Assembly: GCF_003048255.1 (NCBI RefSeq)
Contig: NZ_CP028487.1
Coordinates: 2,604,001-2,668,000, forward strand
From: Yersinia massiliensis
GTDB lineage: Bacteria > Pseudomonadota > Gammaproteobacteria > Enterobacterales > Enterobacteriaceae
Length of the DNA stretch: 64,000 nucleotides
Reading direction: 5' to 3'
This document shows positions 63,859 to 64,000 of the stretch, in pieces (positions within the stretch are counted from its first letter, which is position 1; each line of letters begins with the position of its first letter). The position numbers were made by a program, and so were the translations under genes. The notes below the pieces were generated by a model that ran no database searches, was not told the origin of the DNA, and was given only the letters and a program-made list of their open reading frames with translations.

Positions 63859-64000
63859 GAGTAATCACCGCTGGCTGAGCGTCAATATATGACGGGTAAG
63901 ATCATCGAGCGTTGTTTAAGGTAAGCGTTTTCCCCCAGGTCTAATTCTCTCCTTCACTCTGCCAGTGAAACTGAAACGCCGACCTTCTTGTATCCTGCAT

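Overview
The window is chromosomal DNA of an enterobacterium. Gene content and order (eda-zwf-hexR-pykA; lpxM-mepM-znuA/znuCB; ruvBA-ruvC-yebC-nudB-aspS; cmoAB; argS-murJ; yceM-yceH-rimJ-mdtH; hemA-prfA-prmC-sirB2-sirB1-kdsA; lolB-ispE-prs; pth-ychF) follow the Escherichia coli map, but the protein sequences differ from E. coli as expected for Yersiniaceae. Yersinia is the most likely genus. I assign it from remembered protein similarity, not from a search.

Positions 1-49,400 are ordinary core genome. They cover central carbon metabolism (end of eda, zwf, hexR, pykA) and lipid A and wall maturation (lpxM, mepM). Next come zinc import under Zur (znuA, znuCB), Holliday-junction processing (ruvC, ruvAB) and translation genes (aspS, argS, cmoAB, rimJ, prfA, prmC, pth, two tRNA-Ser). 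They also cover envelope and isoprenoid genes (murJ, lolB, ispE), a diguanylate cyclase, a SulP transporter (dauA) and KDO synthesis (kdsA). Several factor-independent terminators are visible. A three-and-a-half copy, 123-bp tandem repeat lies between yecD and yecE.

From about 49,500 to the end the window is an accessory island, entered directly after the ychF terminator. Its left edge holds a P4-type integrase preceded by three TGAGTACA boxes. Next is a nuclease cargo block: a GIY-YIG protein, an orphan protein with a PD-(D/E)xK-like (QxK) signature and an HNH endonuclease. Each lies in its own spacer marked by copies of a short stem-loop repeat (GTCCGCT, 10-nt loop, AGCGGAC; one copy degenerate).

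The most unusual part is 54,109-58,545. A leftward set runs from an AlpA-like regulator through two cysteine-cluster proteins and a structured stretch of about 630 bp without genes to a compact polymerase. That polymerase carries all three catalytic motifs of the DNA polymerase I / T7 RNA polymerase fold, and its apparent native 5' end is interrupted by an in-frame TAG. A structured non-coding block directly ahead of a small polymerase resembles retron layout, but the enzyme is not a reverse transcriptase.

The right part (58,570-63,500) has a second tyrosine recombinase, a RadC-like protein, a papain-fold-like cysteine peptidase and its co-directional, frameshifted partner. A Mu-type divergent repressor/Ner switch follows without any Mu structural genes, then a small operon ending in a secreted protein and a lipoprotein. 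A decayed IS3-family orfA closes the window; the right end of the island is not inside it.
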